In this document: positions 16,431 through 24,794 of the stretch, piece by piece | Position numbering within the stretch: the first letter of the stretch is position 1 | How the letters are laid out: each line of letters starts with the position of its first letter | Made by a program: the position numbers and the translations under genes | Source of the DNA: an uncultured Eubacteriales bacterium | GTDB lineage: Bacteria > Bacillota > Clostridia > Oscillospirales > Oscillospiraceae | Assembly: GCA_900544975.1 (NCBI GenBank) | Contig: UQXI01000019.1 | Location: 1-52,690, forward strand | DNA: 52,690 nt | Direction: 5' to 3' | The notes under the pieces: generated by a model | Seen by the model: the letters and a program-made list of their open reading frames with translations, nothing else | Databases searched by the model: none | Told to the model about the DNA's origin: nothing

Positions 16431-18368
16431 TTAGTAGTCCAGATTTGCCACATTGCGGGCGTTCTGTTCAATGTATTCCTTCCGGGGCTCCACCTTTTCT
16501 CCCATGAGGAGGGTAAAAATTTCATCGGCCCGGACTGCATCCTGCAATTCAATTCGTTTTAAGGTCCGTCTTTCCGGATCCATCGTGGTATTCCACAGCT
16601 CGTGGGGATCCATCTCACCCAGACCTTTGTTCCGGCTGATGTCCACCTTGGCGTTGGGATTGTCCTTTCGCATCTCCGCGGAAATCCGGTCCCGTTCCTC
16701 ATCGGAAAAGGCATATCGGGTGGTTTTACCCCGGACCAGCTTATACAGCGGCGGCATGGCGGCATAGACATAGCCATGCTCAATGAGGGGCCGCATAAAC
16801 CGGAAGAAGAAGGTGAGCAGCAGCGTCCGAATGTGGGACCCATCCACATCGGCATCGGCCATAATGACCACCTTGTGATACCGCAGCTTCGTGAGGTCAA
16901 ACTCCACTCCGATCCCTGCGCCCAGGGCCGTGATCACCGGTTGCAGCTTGTCGTTGCCAATGACCTTATCCTCCCGGGCCTTCTCCACATTCAGCATCTT
17001 TCCCCAAAGGGGCAGAATGGCCTGGAACCGGGAATCTCGCCCTTGGGTGGCGGATCCGCCTGCGGAGTCACCCTCCACGATGTAGATCTCTGTGAGTGCA
17101 GGGTCTGACTCATTGCAATCCCGCAGCTTATCCGGCATGGCGGCGCCTCCCAGGGCCGTCTTCCGCCGGATGGAATCTCTGGCCTTCTGGGCAGCAGCTC
17201 TGGCCCGGTTGGCGGTCATGGCCTTGTCCAGAATGGCCCGGGCAGTCTGAGGATGCTCCTCAAAATAGGTGGTGAGCTGATCTGTCACAATGGAGTCCAC
17301 CAGGGTCCGGATGTAGGCGTTTCCCAGCTTTGCCTTGGTCTGTCCTTCGAACTGGGCATCGGTCAGCTTGACGGAGATGATGGCGGTGATGCCCTCCCGG
17401 CAGTCCTCGCCCTGGACCCGGTCATCCCCTTTGATGGCCCCGGTTTTGATGCCGTAGGCATTGATTGCCCGGGTGAGGGCCGCCTTAAATCCGGTCTCAT
17501 GCATCCCTCCCTCCGGCGTGTGCACGTCGTTGGCAAAGGAGAGGATGAACTCTGAAAAGCCGTCGTTATACTGAATGGCCACCTCCGCAGAGGCGTCTCC
17601 CTTGACGCCACTTACGTAAATGACGTCGTGATGAAGGGGTGTTTTGTTCCGGTTACACCACAGGGCAAACTCCCGGATGCCGCCTTCATAGCACATGGTC
17701 TCCTGGGGGCCGTCCTCTTGTCTGGCGTCCCGAATGGTGATGGACAGGCCCGCATTCAAAAACGCCTCTTCCCGCATCCGGGTGTGCAGCGTCTCGTAAT
17801 CATAAATGACAGTATCAAAAATCTCCGGATCCGGCTGGAACGTCACCTCCGTGCCGGTTCTGTCTGTGGCGCCTACAACTTTCATCTCCTGGGTGATGGT
17901 CCCCCGGGAGAATTTCATCTCATAGATCTGACCGTTCTTGTGCACCCGTACCGTAAGCCATACGGACAGGGCATTCACCACCGATGCGCCCACGCCGTGG
18001 AGGCCGCCGGAGACCTTATAGCCGCCGCCGCCGAATTTTCCGCCGGCGTGGAGGACTGTATAGACCACCTCCAGGGCCGGCCGGCCGGTTTGGGCCTGAA
18101 TGTCCACGGGAATGCCCCGGCCGTCGTCGGTGACGGTGATGGACTCCCCCGGATTGATGGTGACAGAAATGTGCTTGCAATACCCGGCCAGGGCCTCGTC
18201 AATGGCATTGTCCACGATCTCATAGACCAGGTGGTGCAAACCGGAGACGGAGGTGGAGCCGATATACATACCTGGCCGTTTCCGGACCGCTTCCAGCCCT
18301 TCCAACACCTGGATTTGGGCAGCGTCATATTCCGTCTCGACTCTTGTATTTCTCAGCTCGTCGGACAT
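16431..18368 (-). CDS. gyrB: DNA gyrase subunit B
   Basis: A 645-residue ATPase subunit of gyrase. It contains the GHKL ATP site (EIVDNAIDEALAGYC, then DDGRGIPV and GGLHGVGASVVNALS) and the TOPRIM metal-binding domain (EGDSAGGSA, then DADVDGSHIRTLLLTF). The C terminus matches the standard Firmicute length. The stop TAA forms part of the gyrA ribosome binding site. It starts 21 bases after recF with AAAGGAGG. Confidence 0.98.
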   Translation of the reverse strand: MSDELRNTRVETEYDAAQIQVLEGLEAVRKRPGMYIGSTSVSGLHHLVYEIVDNAIDEALAGYCKHISVTINPGESITVTDDGRGIPVDIQAQTGRPALEVVYTVLHAGGKFGGGGYKVSGGLHGVGASVVNALSVWLTVRVHKNGQIYEMKFSRGTITQEMKVVGATDRTGTEVTFQPDPEIFDTVIYDYETLHTRMREEAFLNAGLSITIRDARQEDGPQETMCYEGGIREFALWCNRNKTPLHHDVIYVSGVKGDASAEVAIQYNDGFSEFILSFANDVHTPEGGMHETGFKAALTRAINAYGIKTGAIKGDDRVQGEDCREGITAIISVKLTDAQFEGQTKAKLGNAYIRTLVDSIVTDQLTTYFEEHPQTARAILDKAMTANRARAAAQKARDSIRRKTALGGAAMPDKLRDCNESDPALTEIYIVEGDSAGGSATQGRDSRFQAILPLWGKMLNVEKAREDKVIGNDKLQPVITALGAGIGVEFDLTKLRYHKVVIMADADVDGSHIRTLLLTFFFRFMRPLIEHGYVYAAMPPLYKLVRGKTTRYAFSDEERDRISAEMRKDNPNAKVDISRNKGLGEMDPHELWNTTMDPERRTLKRIELQDAVRADEIFTLLMGEKVEPRKEYIEQNARNVANLDY

Positions 18369-18389
18369 AAGCGAACCTCCTTTAGTAAA

Positions 18390-19493
18390 TTATAAAATCA
18401 AGTTCCCTGCTTGAATTTGCAGAACCTGGCCGATCTTTGTAAGCCGGTCCTTCTCACAGCAGGTGATGAAAACCTGTCCCGACTGGATCTGGTTCAGGAC
18501 GAAGTCCTGCCGCCCCGGGTCCAGCTCGGACAGGACGTCATCCAGAAGCAAAACCGGCTCCTCCCCAGTGTCTCGCCGGGCCAGCTCCCGCTGGGCCAGC
18601 TTCAAGCTGATGGCAGCCGTGCGGGTCTGCCCCTGAGAGCCGTAGCTCTTCAGACTGAGTCCATCCAAGGAAGCGTCAAAATCATCCTTGTGAGGCCCGG
18701 TGAGGCACTGTGCCGACTCCAATTCGGCTCCGTGGTGAGAATCCAGGTGAGTCAAAAGGGCCTGCTCCAGGGCCGACAGGGGGGCGAAGGGGTCTTCCAC
18801 TGTGGAGACTGTGCGATATGGAATCTCCAGGGTCTCCCGTCCTCCGGAAAATTCCCGGTGAAACCGGGTGGCTGCTTCCCCCAGGCCCTTTAAAAATCTG
18901 GCCCGGTAGGAAATCAAAATGGCGCCCACCTGACACAGGCGGCGGGAGTATTCCGGTAGCACCTCCAGCAGAGAGGGATTCTCAAACCGGTCCCGGAGGA
19001 TCCGGCTTTTTTGCTCCAGAATTCGGTTGTATTCCACAAGGGCCGCCTCATACCGGGGGCGTAGCTGGCACAGGGCCTGGTCCAGAAAGCGGCGGCGGGC
19101 CGCCGCCCCCGCTTTGAGGACCATGAGATCCTCGGGGCAGAACAGCACTGTGGTGAGAATGCCGCTCATCTCCCCATGAGACTTCTTTTTGACACCGTTC
19201 AGAAACAGCTGGCGGGGCTTGCGCCCGGCAAAGAGAATGGCCCGCAGATTCTGCCGCCGGGCTTGGTCCGTGACCGTCCCTTCCAGGTCTGCAAATTCCC
19301 TGTGGAACAAAATAAGCTCCATCTCCCGCCGGGTTCGAAAAGACCGGCCTGTGGACAAATAAAACACCGCTTCCAGGAGATTGGTTTTCCCCTGGGCATT
19401 GTCTCCCACAATCAGGTTGACGCCGGGAGAAAAGGTGCTTTCCAGGTTTTCATAATTCCGGAAATTCCGAAGGGACAGCCGGTCAAGCTTCAT
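18390..19493 (-). CDS. recF: DNA replication and repair protein RecF
   Basis: A 367-residue SMC-like ATPase that loads RecA at gaps. Walker A is GDNAQGKT (30-37). The C-terminal signature and Walker B blocks are SQGQTRTAAISLKLAQ and LLLDDVLSELDPGRQ. Its start overlaps the end of the S4 gene by 11 bases, a common coupling in this cluster. Confidence 0.97.
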   Translation of the reverse strand: MKLDRLSLRNFRNYENLESTFSPGVNLIVGDNAQGKTNLLEAVFYLSTGRSFRTRREMELILFHREFADLEGTVTDQARRQNLRAILFAGRKPRQLFLNGVKKKSHGEMSGILTTVLFCPEDLMVLKAGAAARRRFLDQALCQLRPRYEAALVEYNRILEQKSRILRDRFENPSLLEVLPEYSRRLCQVGAILISYRARFLKGLGEAATRFHREFSGGRETLEIPYRTVSTVEDPFAPLSALEQALLTHLDSHHGAELESAQCLTGPHKDDFDASLDGLSLKSYGSQGQTRTAAISLKLAQRELARRDTGEEPVLLLDDVLSELDPGRQDFVLNQIQSGQVFITCCEKDRLTKIGQVLQIQAGNLIL

Positions 19494-19734
19494 GGGCGGT
19501 CACCGTATAGGTGGCGCCCAGGCAGGAAGCGGTGTCCCCAGGGCGCAGCTTTTTCCCTCGCATGGTACAGACCTCTCCATTGACCAAAATCTGTCCGTCC
19601 TGGATGAGGTTTTTGGCCATTCCCCCTGAGGGCACGGCATCGGCCAGCTTCAAAAGGGCCTCCAGGCGAATGAACTCTGTAGAAATGGGAATGGGTTTGG
19701 ACTGGGGTTCTTTCCGTTTAACAACAACTTTCAA
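19483..19734 (-). CDS. S4-domain RNA-binding protein (YaaA/RlbA-like)
   Basis: An 83-residue protein consisting of an S4 RNA-binding fold (FIRLEALLKLADAVPSGGMAKNLIQDGQILVNGE). It sits in the conserved slot between dnaN and recF. Homologues are implicated in ribosome assembly. The start codon is TTG at 19734, preceded by GAGGAGG. No ATG is available upstream in frame without crossing non-coding sequence. Overlaps recF by 11 bases. Confidence 0.88.
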   Translation of the reverse strand: MKVVVKRKEPQSKPIPISTEFIRLEALLKLADAVPSGGMAKNLIQDGQILVNGEVCTMRGKKLRPGDTASCLGATYTVTAHEA

Positions 19735-19760
19735 TCTGTGTTCCTCCTCAGTATTAGACC

Positions 19761-20867
19761 TCAATTGGCACGCAGACGAACCGGTAACACCATATAGGCA
19801 AAGTCGTCCTCTTCCCGCACTGGGGTAAAGACAATGGGGCTGAGCCCGTTTTTGAGCTCCAGGCAGACCTCCTCGCTGGGAACGGCCCGGAGTGCATCTG
19901 CCAGGTAGCGGCAATTGAATCCAATCTCCAATTCCTCTCCATTTCCGGCGATGGCGCACTGATCCTCCGCAGCGCCGATGGCTGTGGTGGTGCGGAAGGT
20001 GGCCACATTGTCTCCAAAGAGGCAGCGGACCGGACTTTTCAACTTCTCCGTCACAATCAGTCCCACCCGGTCAATGGTGGCGGCCAAATCATCCACATGG
20101 GCTGTGAGTTTTACGGGGCAATCTGTGGGAACCACCCGTCGCCAGTCCAGGAAGTCGCCTTCCAGCAGGCGGCAGATCAAAGTGGCGTTTCCCACTTCAA
20201 AGAGAATGTGCTTGGGCCCCAGGATGAAGGTCACCATCTCGTCCTCACCCAGGATTTTTTCCACTTCCTTCAGGGCAGCGGCGGGTACCACAAACTGCAT
20301 GGTCTTTCCCGTGGCCTCCTTGAGATGGTACGTGCGGCGGGCCAACCGATAGCCGTCTACAGCCACCACGGAAATGGTCTCGTCGTCTACTTCAAAGAGG
20401 CAGCCGGTGTGAATGGGGCGGCTCTGATTTTCGGAGACGGCAAAGATGGTACCGGCAATCATCTCCCGCAGGGCGCCTTGAGGGATGGAAACGCCATTTC
20501 GGCTTTCCACATCGGGAAGCTCAGGGTAATCCTCCGCATTGGAGGCGGAGATATTGAAGTTGGAGAAGCCGGCGCGGATGGTCACTTTGTAGTTGTCGTC
20601 CACACGGACGCTGACTGGTCCTTCCGGCAGACGGCGGATGATGTCGAACAACAGCCTGGCAGGTAAAATACAAGCGCCTTGCTCCTGGATTTCCGCTTGG
20701 GTAGAGACGGTAATGGCAGTTTCCAGGTTGTAGCCGGTCAGTTGCAGATCCAGGCCGGCCCGGCAGTAGATGCCCTCGATGGCCGGCAGGGTGCTTTTTT
20801 GTGCTACCGTACGGCTTGCCACGGAGATGGCGGAAACCAGGGTACTTTTTTCACAGGTAAACCTCAT
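19761..20867 (-). CDS. dnaN: DNA polymerase III beta subunit (sliding clamp)
   Basis: A 368-residue beta clamp that tethers DNA polymerase III to DNA. It has the three-fold repeated clamp architecture, starting MRFTCEKSTLVSAISVASR, with MPMR-like ending YMVLPVRLRAN. It is separated from dnaA by the 275-base origin region. Its start has GGAGAA upstream. Confidence 0.98.
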   Translation of the reverse strand: MRFTCEKSTLVSAISVASRTVAQKSTLPAIEGIYCRAGLDLQLTGYNLETAITVSTQAEIQEQGACILPARLLFDIIRRLPEGPVSVRVDDNYKVTIRAGFSNFNISASNAEDYPELPDVESRNGVSIPQGALREMIAGTIFAVSENQSRPIHTGCLFEVDDETISVVAVDGYRLARRTYHLKEATGKTMQFVVPAAALKEVEKILGEDEMVTFILGPKHILFEVGNATLICRLLEGDFLDWRRVVPTDCPVKLTAHVDDLAATIDRVGLIVTEKLKSPVRCLFGDNVATFRTTTAIGAAEDQCAIAGNGEELEIGFNCRYLADALRAVPSEEVCLELKNGLSPIVFTPVREEDDFAYMVLPVRLRAN

Positions 20868-21142
20868 ATGCAGTTCTCCTTCGTTGAGAAATTCTCCCGT
20901 TTTTATAAACAGAGAGGTTAAAATGTAGCAGTAGCAGCAGTAGGGGAATTTTATGTGGAAAACCGGCGTAACCCCCCGCAGAATGGGGCTTCCCAGTCCA
21001 CAGGCCTGTGTGGAGAATCATTTGCTTGTCCACAGCCCTGTGGTTCCACTGGATTGCCTAAATTTATCCACAGGAAGATTTTTGATTTTCCACGTGGAAA
21101 TGTGGAAAAAATTTGGGTGCTGAAAAACGCCCGCTTTGGGGC
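20868..21142. other. oriC: Chromosomal replication origin (oriC), dnaA-dnaN intergenic region
   Basis: Contains one perfect DnaA box, TTATCCACA at 21064-21072. Near-consensus boxes lie at 21026-21034 (TTGTCCACA), 21009-21017 (TGTGGAGAA), 21101-21109 and 20954-20962 (TGTGGAAAA), and weaker ones at 20994-21002 and 21086-21094. Read on the minus strand, the box at 20962-20954 is followed by CCCC, then six CTA/CTG triplets (20943-20926) and an AT-rich stretch. This is the box, GC cluster, DnaA-trio and unwinding order known from Bacillus subtilis oriC. Confidence 0.88.
20926..20943 (-). other. DnaA-trio-like tract of oriC
   Basis: Six consecutive triplets, CTA or CTG on the minus strand (TAG/CAG on the plus strand), between a GC cluster and AT-rich DNA. 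The bound strand would read 3'-GA(T/C)-5' throughout. The known consensus is 3'-(G/A)A(T/A)-5', so the third position deviates in three of six triplets. Confidence 0.65.
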
Positions 21143-22456
21143 TTACAGGGAGGAGTTGATGTTGGAGGTGATGTCCCGCACGGCGGATTGCAGCGGCGAG
21201 GCCGGATCTTTCAGGCTCATCTCCACCTTACGAATGGAATGAATGACGGTGGAGTGGTCCCGGCCGAATTCCCGGCCGATTTCCGGGAGGGAGAGATTGG
21301 TCAGTTGACGGATCAGATACATGGCAATCTGCCGGGCCTCGGCGGTTCCCTTGTTTTTGAGGGTTCCCCGCAAGACCGATTCGTCAATGGAGTAAAACCG
21401 GCTGACCTGACTGATGATGAGCGCCGGCGTGGGAACGGCGTTTCCCTCCACCTTGAACATGTCGTTGATGGCCCGGGAGACGTTGGGAAGATCCAGCGGC
21501 ATGTCGTTCAGGTCCCGGTAGGCCAGAATTTTTTTCACAGTGCCTTCAATTTGCCGGACATTGTTGGTGATGTTGTTGGCGATGTAGTTGCAGACGTCGT
21601 CCCCCAGATCCAACCCCAGGGAAATGGCTTTGTTTTTCAGAATGGCCATACGGGTTTCATAGTCCGGCGGTTGAATGTCTGCCAAAAGACCCCATTCAAA
21701 ACGGGTTTTCAGTCGATCCTCCAGGGTCAGCATATCGCTGGGCTTCCGGTCAGAGGTCATGACGATCTGCTTGTGTTCTTCGTATAGCTTGTTGAAGGTA
21801 TGGAAAAATTCTTCCTGGGTACTGTCTTTTCCGGCGATGAATTGAATGTCGTCAATGAGGAACAGGTCTGCTTCCCGATATTTACTGCGGAATTCCACGT
21901 TTTTTCCGCTTTGCAGGGCGGCGATTAGCTCGTTGGTAAATTGGTCGCCCTTGATGTAGACGATTTTAAAGTCCGGATGTTGGCGGCGCAGTTCATTGGC
22001 GATGGCGTAAAGCAGGTGGGTTTTTCCGATTCCGGCGGGACCGTAAATGAAGAGGGGGTTGTACACCTGCCCAGGGTTGTTGGCAACGGCAATGGCAGCG
22101 CTGCGGGCAAACCGGTTGGAGGAGCCAACGACGAAGTTTTCAAATGTGAACTGGGGATTGAAGTCCATGACGGTGTTGGCCTTCCCCTTGGCCTTATATT
22201 CCGCCAATTCCTCAGGACCAAAGACCACCAGGCTGATCTCCGTATTGAAGATTTCCTTCATAGCGTCCTGGATGTATTCGGTACAGCGGCGTTGAATAAT
22301 TTCCTTGCGGAAGGGCGATGCGGTGAAAAGGATCAACTGCTCGTCGTTGAGTTCCACCACTTCCGCGTCGTCAAACCAGGTGGAAACCACAGCCGGCGTC
22401 AGGCGGTTTTCCATGTGATTTAAGATTTTTGCCCAGACGTAAGCGGATGAAAACAT
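21143..22456 (-). CDS. dnaA: Chromosomal replication initiator protein DnaA
   Basis: A 437-residue AAA+ initiator. Domain I covers about 1-85. The AAA+ domain has Walker A GPAGIGKT (139-146) and Walker B LFLIDDIQF (198-206). Domain IV carries the DNA-binding signature GRDHSTVIHSI near the C terminus. The ATG is preceded by AGGAG. It is transcribed toward the dnaA-dnaN origin region, as in Bacillus. The promoter is at 22540-22568. Confidence 0.98.
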   Translation of the reverse strand: MFSSAYVWAKILNHMENRLTPAVVSTWFDDAEVVELNDEQLILFTASPFRKEIIQRRCTEYIQDAMKEIFNTEISLVVFGPEELAEYKAKGKANTVMDFNPQFTFENFVVGSSNRFARSAAIAVANNPGQVYNPLFIYGPAGIGKTHLLYAIANELRRQHPDFKIVYIKGDQFTNELIAALQSGKNVEFRSKYREADLFLIDDIQFIAGKDSTQEEFFHTFNKLYEEHKQIVMTSDRKPSDMLTLEDRLKTRFEWGLLADIQPPDYETRMAILKNKAISLGLDLGDDVCNYIANNITNNVRQIEGTVKKILAYRDLNDMPLDLPNVSRAINDMFKVEGNAVPTPALIISQVSRFYSIDESVLRGTLKNKGTAEARQIAMYLIRQLTNLSLPEIGREFGRDHSTVIHSIRKVEMSLKDPASPLQSAVRDITSNINSSL

Positions 22457-22539
22457 TCACACAGCTCCTCTCTCTAAATATGGCGTGCAGACCGGAAAAC
22501 CGGTGCTTTTGACGGCTTTGGCACAAATTCTCACCCTAA

Positions 22540-22568
22540 ATTATACCACGGAACGGCGAAAAATACAA
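22540..22568 (-). promoter_or_regulatory. dnaA promoter
   Basis: On the minus strand, TTGTAT (22568-22563) and TATAAT (22545-22540), 17 bases apart, with an extended -10 TG. The 5' leader is about 75 bases. No DnaA box is seen upstream of dnaA; the middle of this 388-base gap (about 22580-22760) shows nothing else. Confidence 0.75.
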
Positions 22569-22768
22569 GCAAGTTTTATCATTGACACATTATTAAAAAA
22601 GAATTCTTCCCGTCCCATTGTCCCGGGAACCGTCTGGATTTTGGCAATGATGTCGAAGGAGGAGGCCAAGGCGTCCATTTGCCAGGAAAATGGTATGTTC
22701 TGGGTACAACGCAGATTTTCCGCCTGTGTGGCAGAATGACACGGCTGCATTTTTTTTGTTGAACTCCC

Positions 22769-22797
22769 TTGTACCCGCAAGAAGAATATAGTAAAAT
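22769..22797 (+). promoter_or_regulatory. Promoter of the CapA-family gene
   Basis: TTGTAC (22769-22774) and TAAAAT (22792-22797), 17 bases apart and divergent from the dnaA promoter. Confidence 0.6.
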
Positions 22798-22844
22798 AGG
22801 CATTGCCCGCTTTGGGCTTGACTTCACAATGCGGAGGTAACGTC

Positions 22845-24158
22845 ATGTCTGATCCCCGTGATGAGGATTTTTTGAAAGAGATCACGGATATGCTGGACAG
22901 GCCCGCGCCGTCCAGTTCCCGAGAGCCGCCGTCGGCTCAACGACGGCGGAAAAAACGTCGGCGGTTTCCATTTTTGGCCGTGTGGACGGTGCTGCTGGCA
23001 GGAGCTTTGCTCTTTGCCTGTTACCGTTATATGCAAAGTAGGGGGGAGCAGCCTGTCTCATTGGAGGAATCCACCCCCTCTGGCGCGGCGGGAGACGGAG
23101 ATACCTTGACCATTGCAGCAGCAGGTGATATTAATATCACACAAGCTCTGCTGGACAGTGCCCGCGGAGCCGATGGAGCCTATGACTTTTCCCGGATGTT
23201 ATTGGGGGCAGCGCCTTTGCTCTCCGGGGCAGATCTCACCGTTGCAGATCTGGAAGTGAATTTCTGCGGCGCCCCCTATGATCCAGAGCGATACAACGCC
23301 CCAGAGAGTCTGCTGGCAGCCTTGGCAGAGGCTGGTGTGGATTTGGTGCAAACGGCCAATACGGCAAGTGTCTACAATGGCATTGCCGGGCTGCAATCCA
23401 CGCTGGAGACCATCAACCAGGCGGGATTGCTTCCGGTGGGAACCTTTGCCACGGAGCAAGAGGCCAAACAGAGCAAAGGCTTTACCATGGTGGAGGTGAA
23501 GGGCTTCCGGGTGGCTTTTGTGGCCTTTACCAAAGGTGTGGGCAACTTGCGTCTGCCGGAGGGGGCGGAGCGCTGTGTCAACCTCCTTTACAATGACTAT
23601 AACACCACCTATCAGGATGTAGACGCAAAGGGAATTCGGGAAATCTTGTCCCAGGTCCAGGCAGAAGGACCGGATATCACCATTGCCCTCCTCCACTGGG
23701 GCAGCGAATACGACCGCGCCGTTAGCAAAACCCAGGAGGAAATTCGAGATCTGATGCTCCAGGGTGGGGTGGATGTCATTTTGGGAACCCATTCTCACCT
23801 GGTAGGACCTGTGGAGATGACCACTGCACAGAGTGGAACCATGCTCACGGCCTATGGTCTTGGAGATCTCATGTCTACGGGGGAAGGGTCTGATGACAGC
23901 CAGGGGATGGTTTTAAAGCTGGAGTTTACGAAACAGGGAAATGAAACGAGCCTGACCGGCTACCACTGTGACCCCATTTATCTGGCGGGAAATGGAAAGA
24001 CAGGTACTGGGGCATTTGAAGTGATCAACACCCGGGATGAAATTTCCCTTTATGAGTCCCAATATGTGGACCGGGTCTCCCAAGAGATGTATGAAACTTT
24101 GAAGCAGTCTTTGGAGGAAGTAGAAGCTTCCATCAAAGCCCGGGAACAGGAATCGTAA
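22845..24158 (+). CDS. CapA-family (PGA_cap) metallophosphatase-like membrane protein
   Basis: A 437-residue protein with a basic cytoplasmic N terminus, one membrane helix (about 41-60) and an extracytoplasmic CapA domain. Visible motifs are AAAGDINIT, ADLTVADLEVNFCG, LLHWGSEYDR and ILGTHSHLVGPVE, which carry the metal-binding residues of the calcineurin-like fold. CapA proteins are linked to poly-gamma-glutamate capsule synthesis, but no capB/capC lies nearby, so only the domain call is firm. The start at 22845 has GGAGG; the longer reading frame upstream lacks one. Confidence 0.88.
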   Translation: MSDPRDEDFLKEITDMLDRPAPSSSREPPSAQRRRKKRRRFPFLAVWTVLLAGALLFACYRYMQSRGEQPVSLEESTPSGAAGDGDTLTIAAAGDINITQALLDSARGADGAYDFSRMLLGAAPLLSGADLTVADLEVNFCGAPYDPERYNAPESLLAALAEAGVDLVQTANTASVYNGIAGLQSTLETINQAGLLPVGTFATEQEAKQSKGFTMVEVKGFRVAFVAFTKGVGNLRLPEGAERCVNLLYNDYNTTYQDVDAKGIREILSQVQAEGPDITIALLHWGSEYDRAVSKTQEEIRDLMLQGGVDVILGTHSHLVGPVEMTTAQSGTMLTAYGLGDLMSTGEGSDDSQGMVLKLEFTKQGNETSLTGYHCDPIYLAGNGKTGTGAFEVINTRDEISLYESQYVDRVSQEMYETLKQSLEEVEASIKAREQES

Positions 24159-24164
24159 AGTAAA

Positions 24165-24208
24165 ATCGGGGTCTGTTGCAAGAAAGAAGATTTGCAACGG
24201 ATCCCGAT
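24165..24208. terminator. Inverted repeat after the CapA gene, probable terminator
   Basis: ATCGGGGTCTGTTGCA (24165-24180) pairs with TGCAACGGATCCCGAT (24193-24208), 14 of 16 positions. No clear T-run follows, so termination strength is uncertain. Confidence 0.55.
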
Positions 24209-24255
24209 ATGATCTGCGCACAGATTGCATCAATCGTGCCTTCGTATCTTAAATT

Positions 24256-24294
24256 AGGCCTACTGTAAAAGAGTGAAAATTTTGCAGTAGGCCT
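24256..24294. terminator. Terminator after mscL
   Basis: AGGCCTACTG (24256-24265) and CAGTAGGCCT (24285-24294) form a perfect 10-bp stem next to the mscL stop. It is of the same GGCCTRYTG family as the 13279 terminator. Confidence 0.8.
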
Positions 24295-24301
24295 TTGTTG
24301 T

Positions 24302-24766
24302 TTATTTGTTCTTCAGCAGATCCCGGATTTCTGTCAGGAGCTTTTCCTCGTTGGAAGGCTCTGGGGGAGCGGCAGCTTCTTCCTCCTCCTTCTTTTTGCG
24401 GCCCATGTCCATCAGCTTGTTCAAAAATTTGACCAGCCAGAACACCACCAGAGCCAGAATCAGGAAGTTGATCACAGCGGAGAGAAAACTGCCGTAATTG
24501 AGCGTATTGGACACCGGATTTCCCGCCTCGTCCAGCTTTTGACCAAACCACTGGGGAAGAGTGAGATACCACTGGGAGAAATTCACCCCGCCCAGGAACA
24601 TGGAGACAATGGGCATGATGACGTCGTCTGTCAGAGATTTGGTGATGGTGGAAAAGCCGCCGCCGATGATCACGCCAACTGCCATGGACAGGGCGTTTCC
24701 TTTGATTGCGAAGTTCTTAAATTCGTCAATCCAGCGGGGTTTTTTCAGTTTTTTCTTCTCAGCCAT
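24302..24766 (-). CDS. mscL: Large-conductance mechanosensitive channel
   Basis: A 154-residue channel that opens on membrane tension and releases osmolytes during hypo-osmotic shock. The N-terminal amphipathic and first transmembrane segment (WIDEFKNFAIKGNALSMAVG) and the second helix (AVINFLILALVVFWLVK) are typical. The C terminus is a charged helix followed by a short coiled bundle (NEEKLLTEIRDLL). It lies 28 bases after the ADP-ribosylglycohydrolase-like gene and is probably in one operon with it and mnmG. Confidence 0.96.
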   Translation of the reverse strand: MAEKKKLKKPRWIDEFKNFAIKGNALSMAVGVIIGGGFSTITKSLTDDVIMPIVSMFLGGVNFSQWYLTLPQWFGQKLDEAGNPVSNTLNYGSFLSAVINFLILALVVFWLVKFLNKLMDMGRKKKEEEEAAAPPEPSNEEKLLTEIRDLLKNK

Positions 24767-24794
24767 AAAATACTTCCTTTCTCACGTTGCTTTT

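Noticed and set aside
22457..22844. Second origin part upstream of dnaA
   Set aside because: No DnaA boxes close to TTATCCACA were found there; all good boxes lie between dnaA and dnaN.
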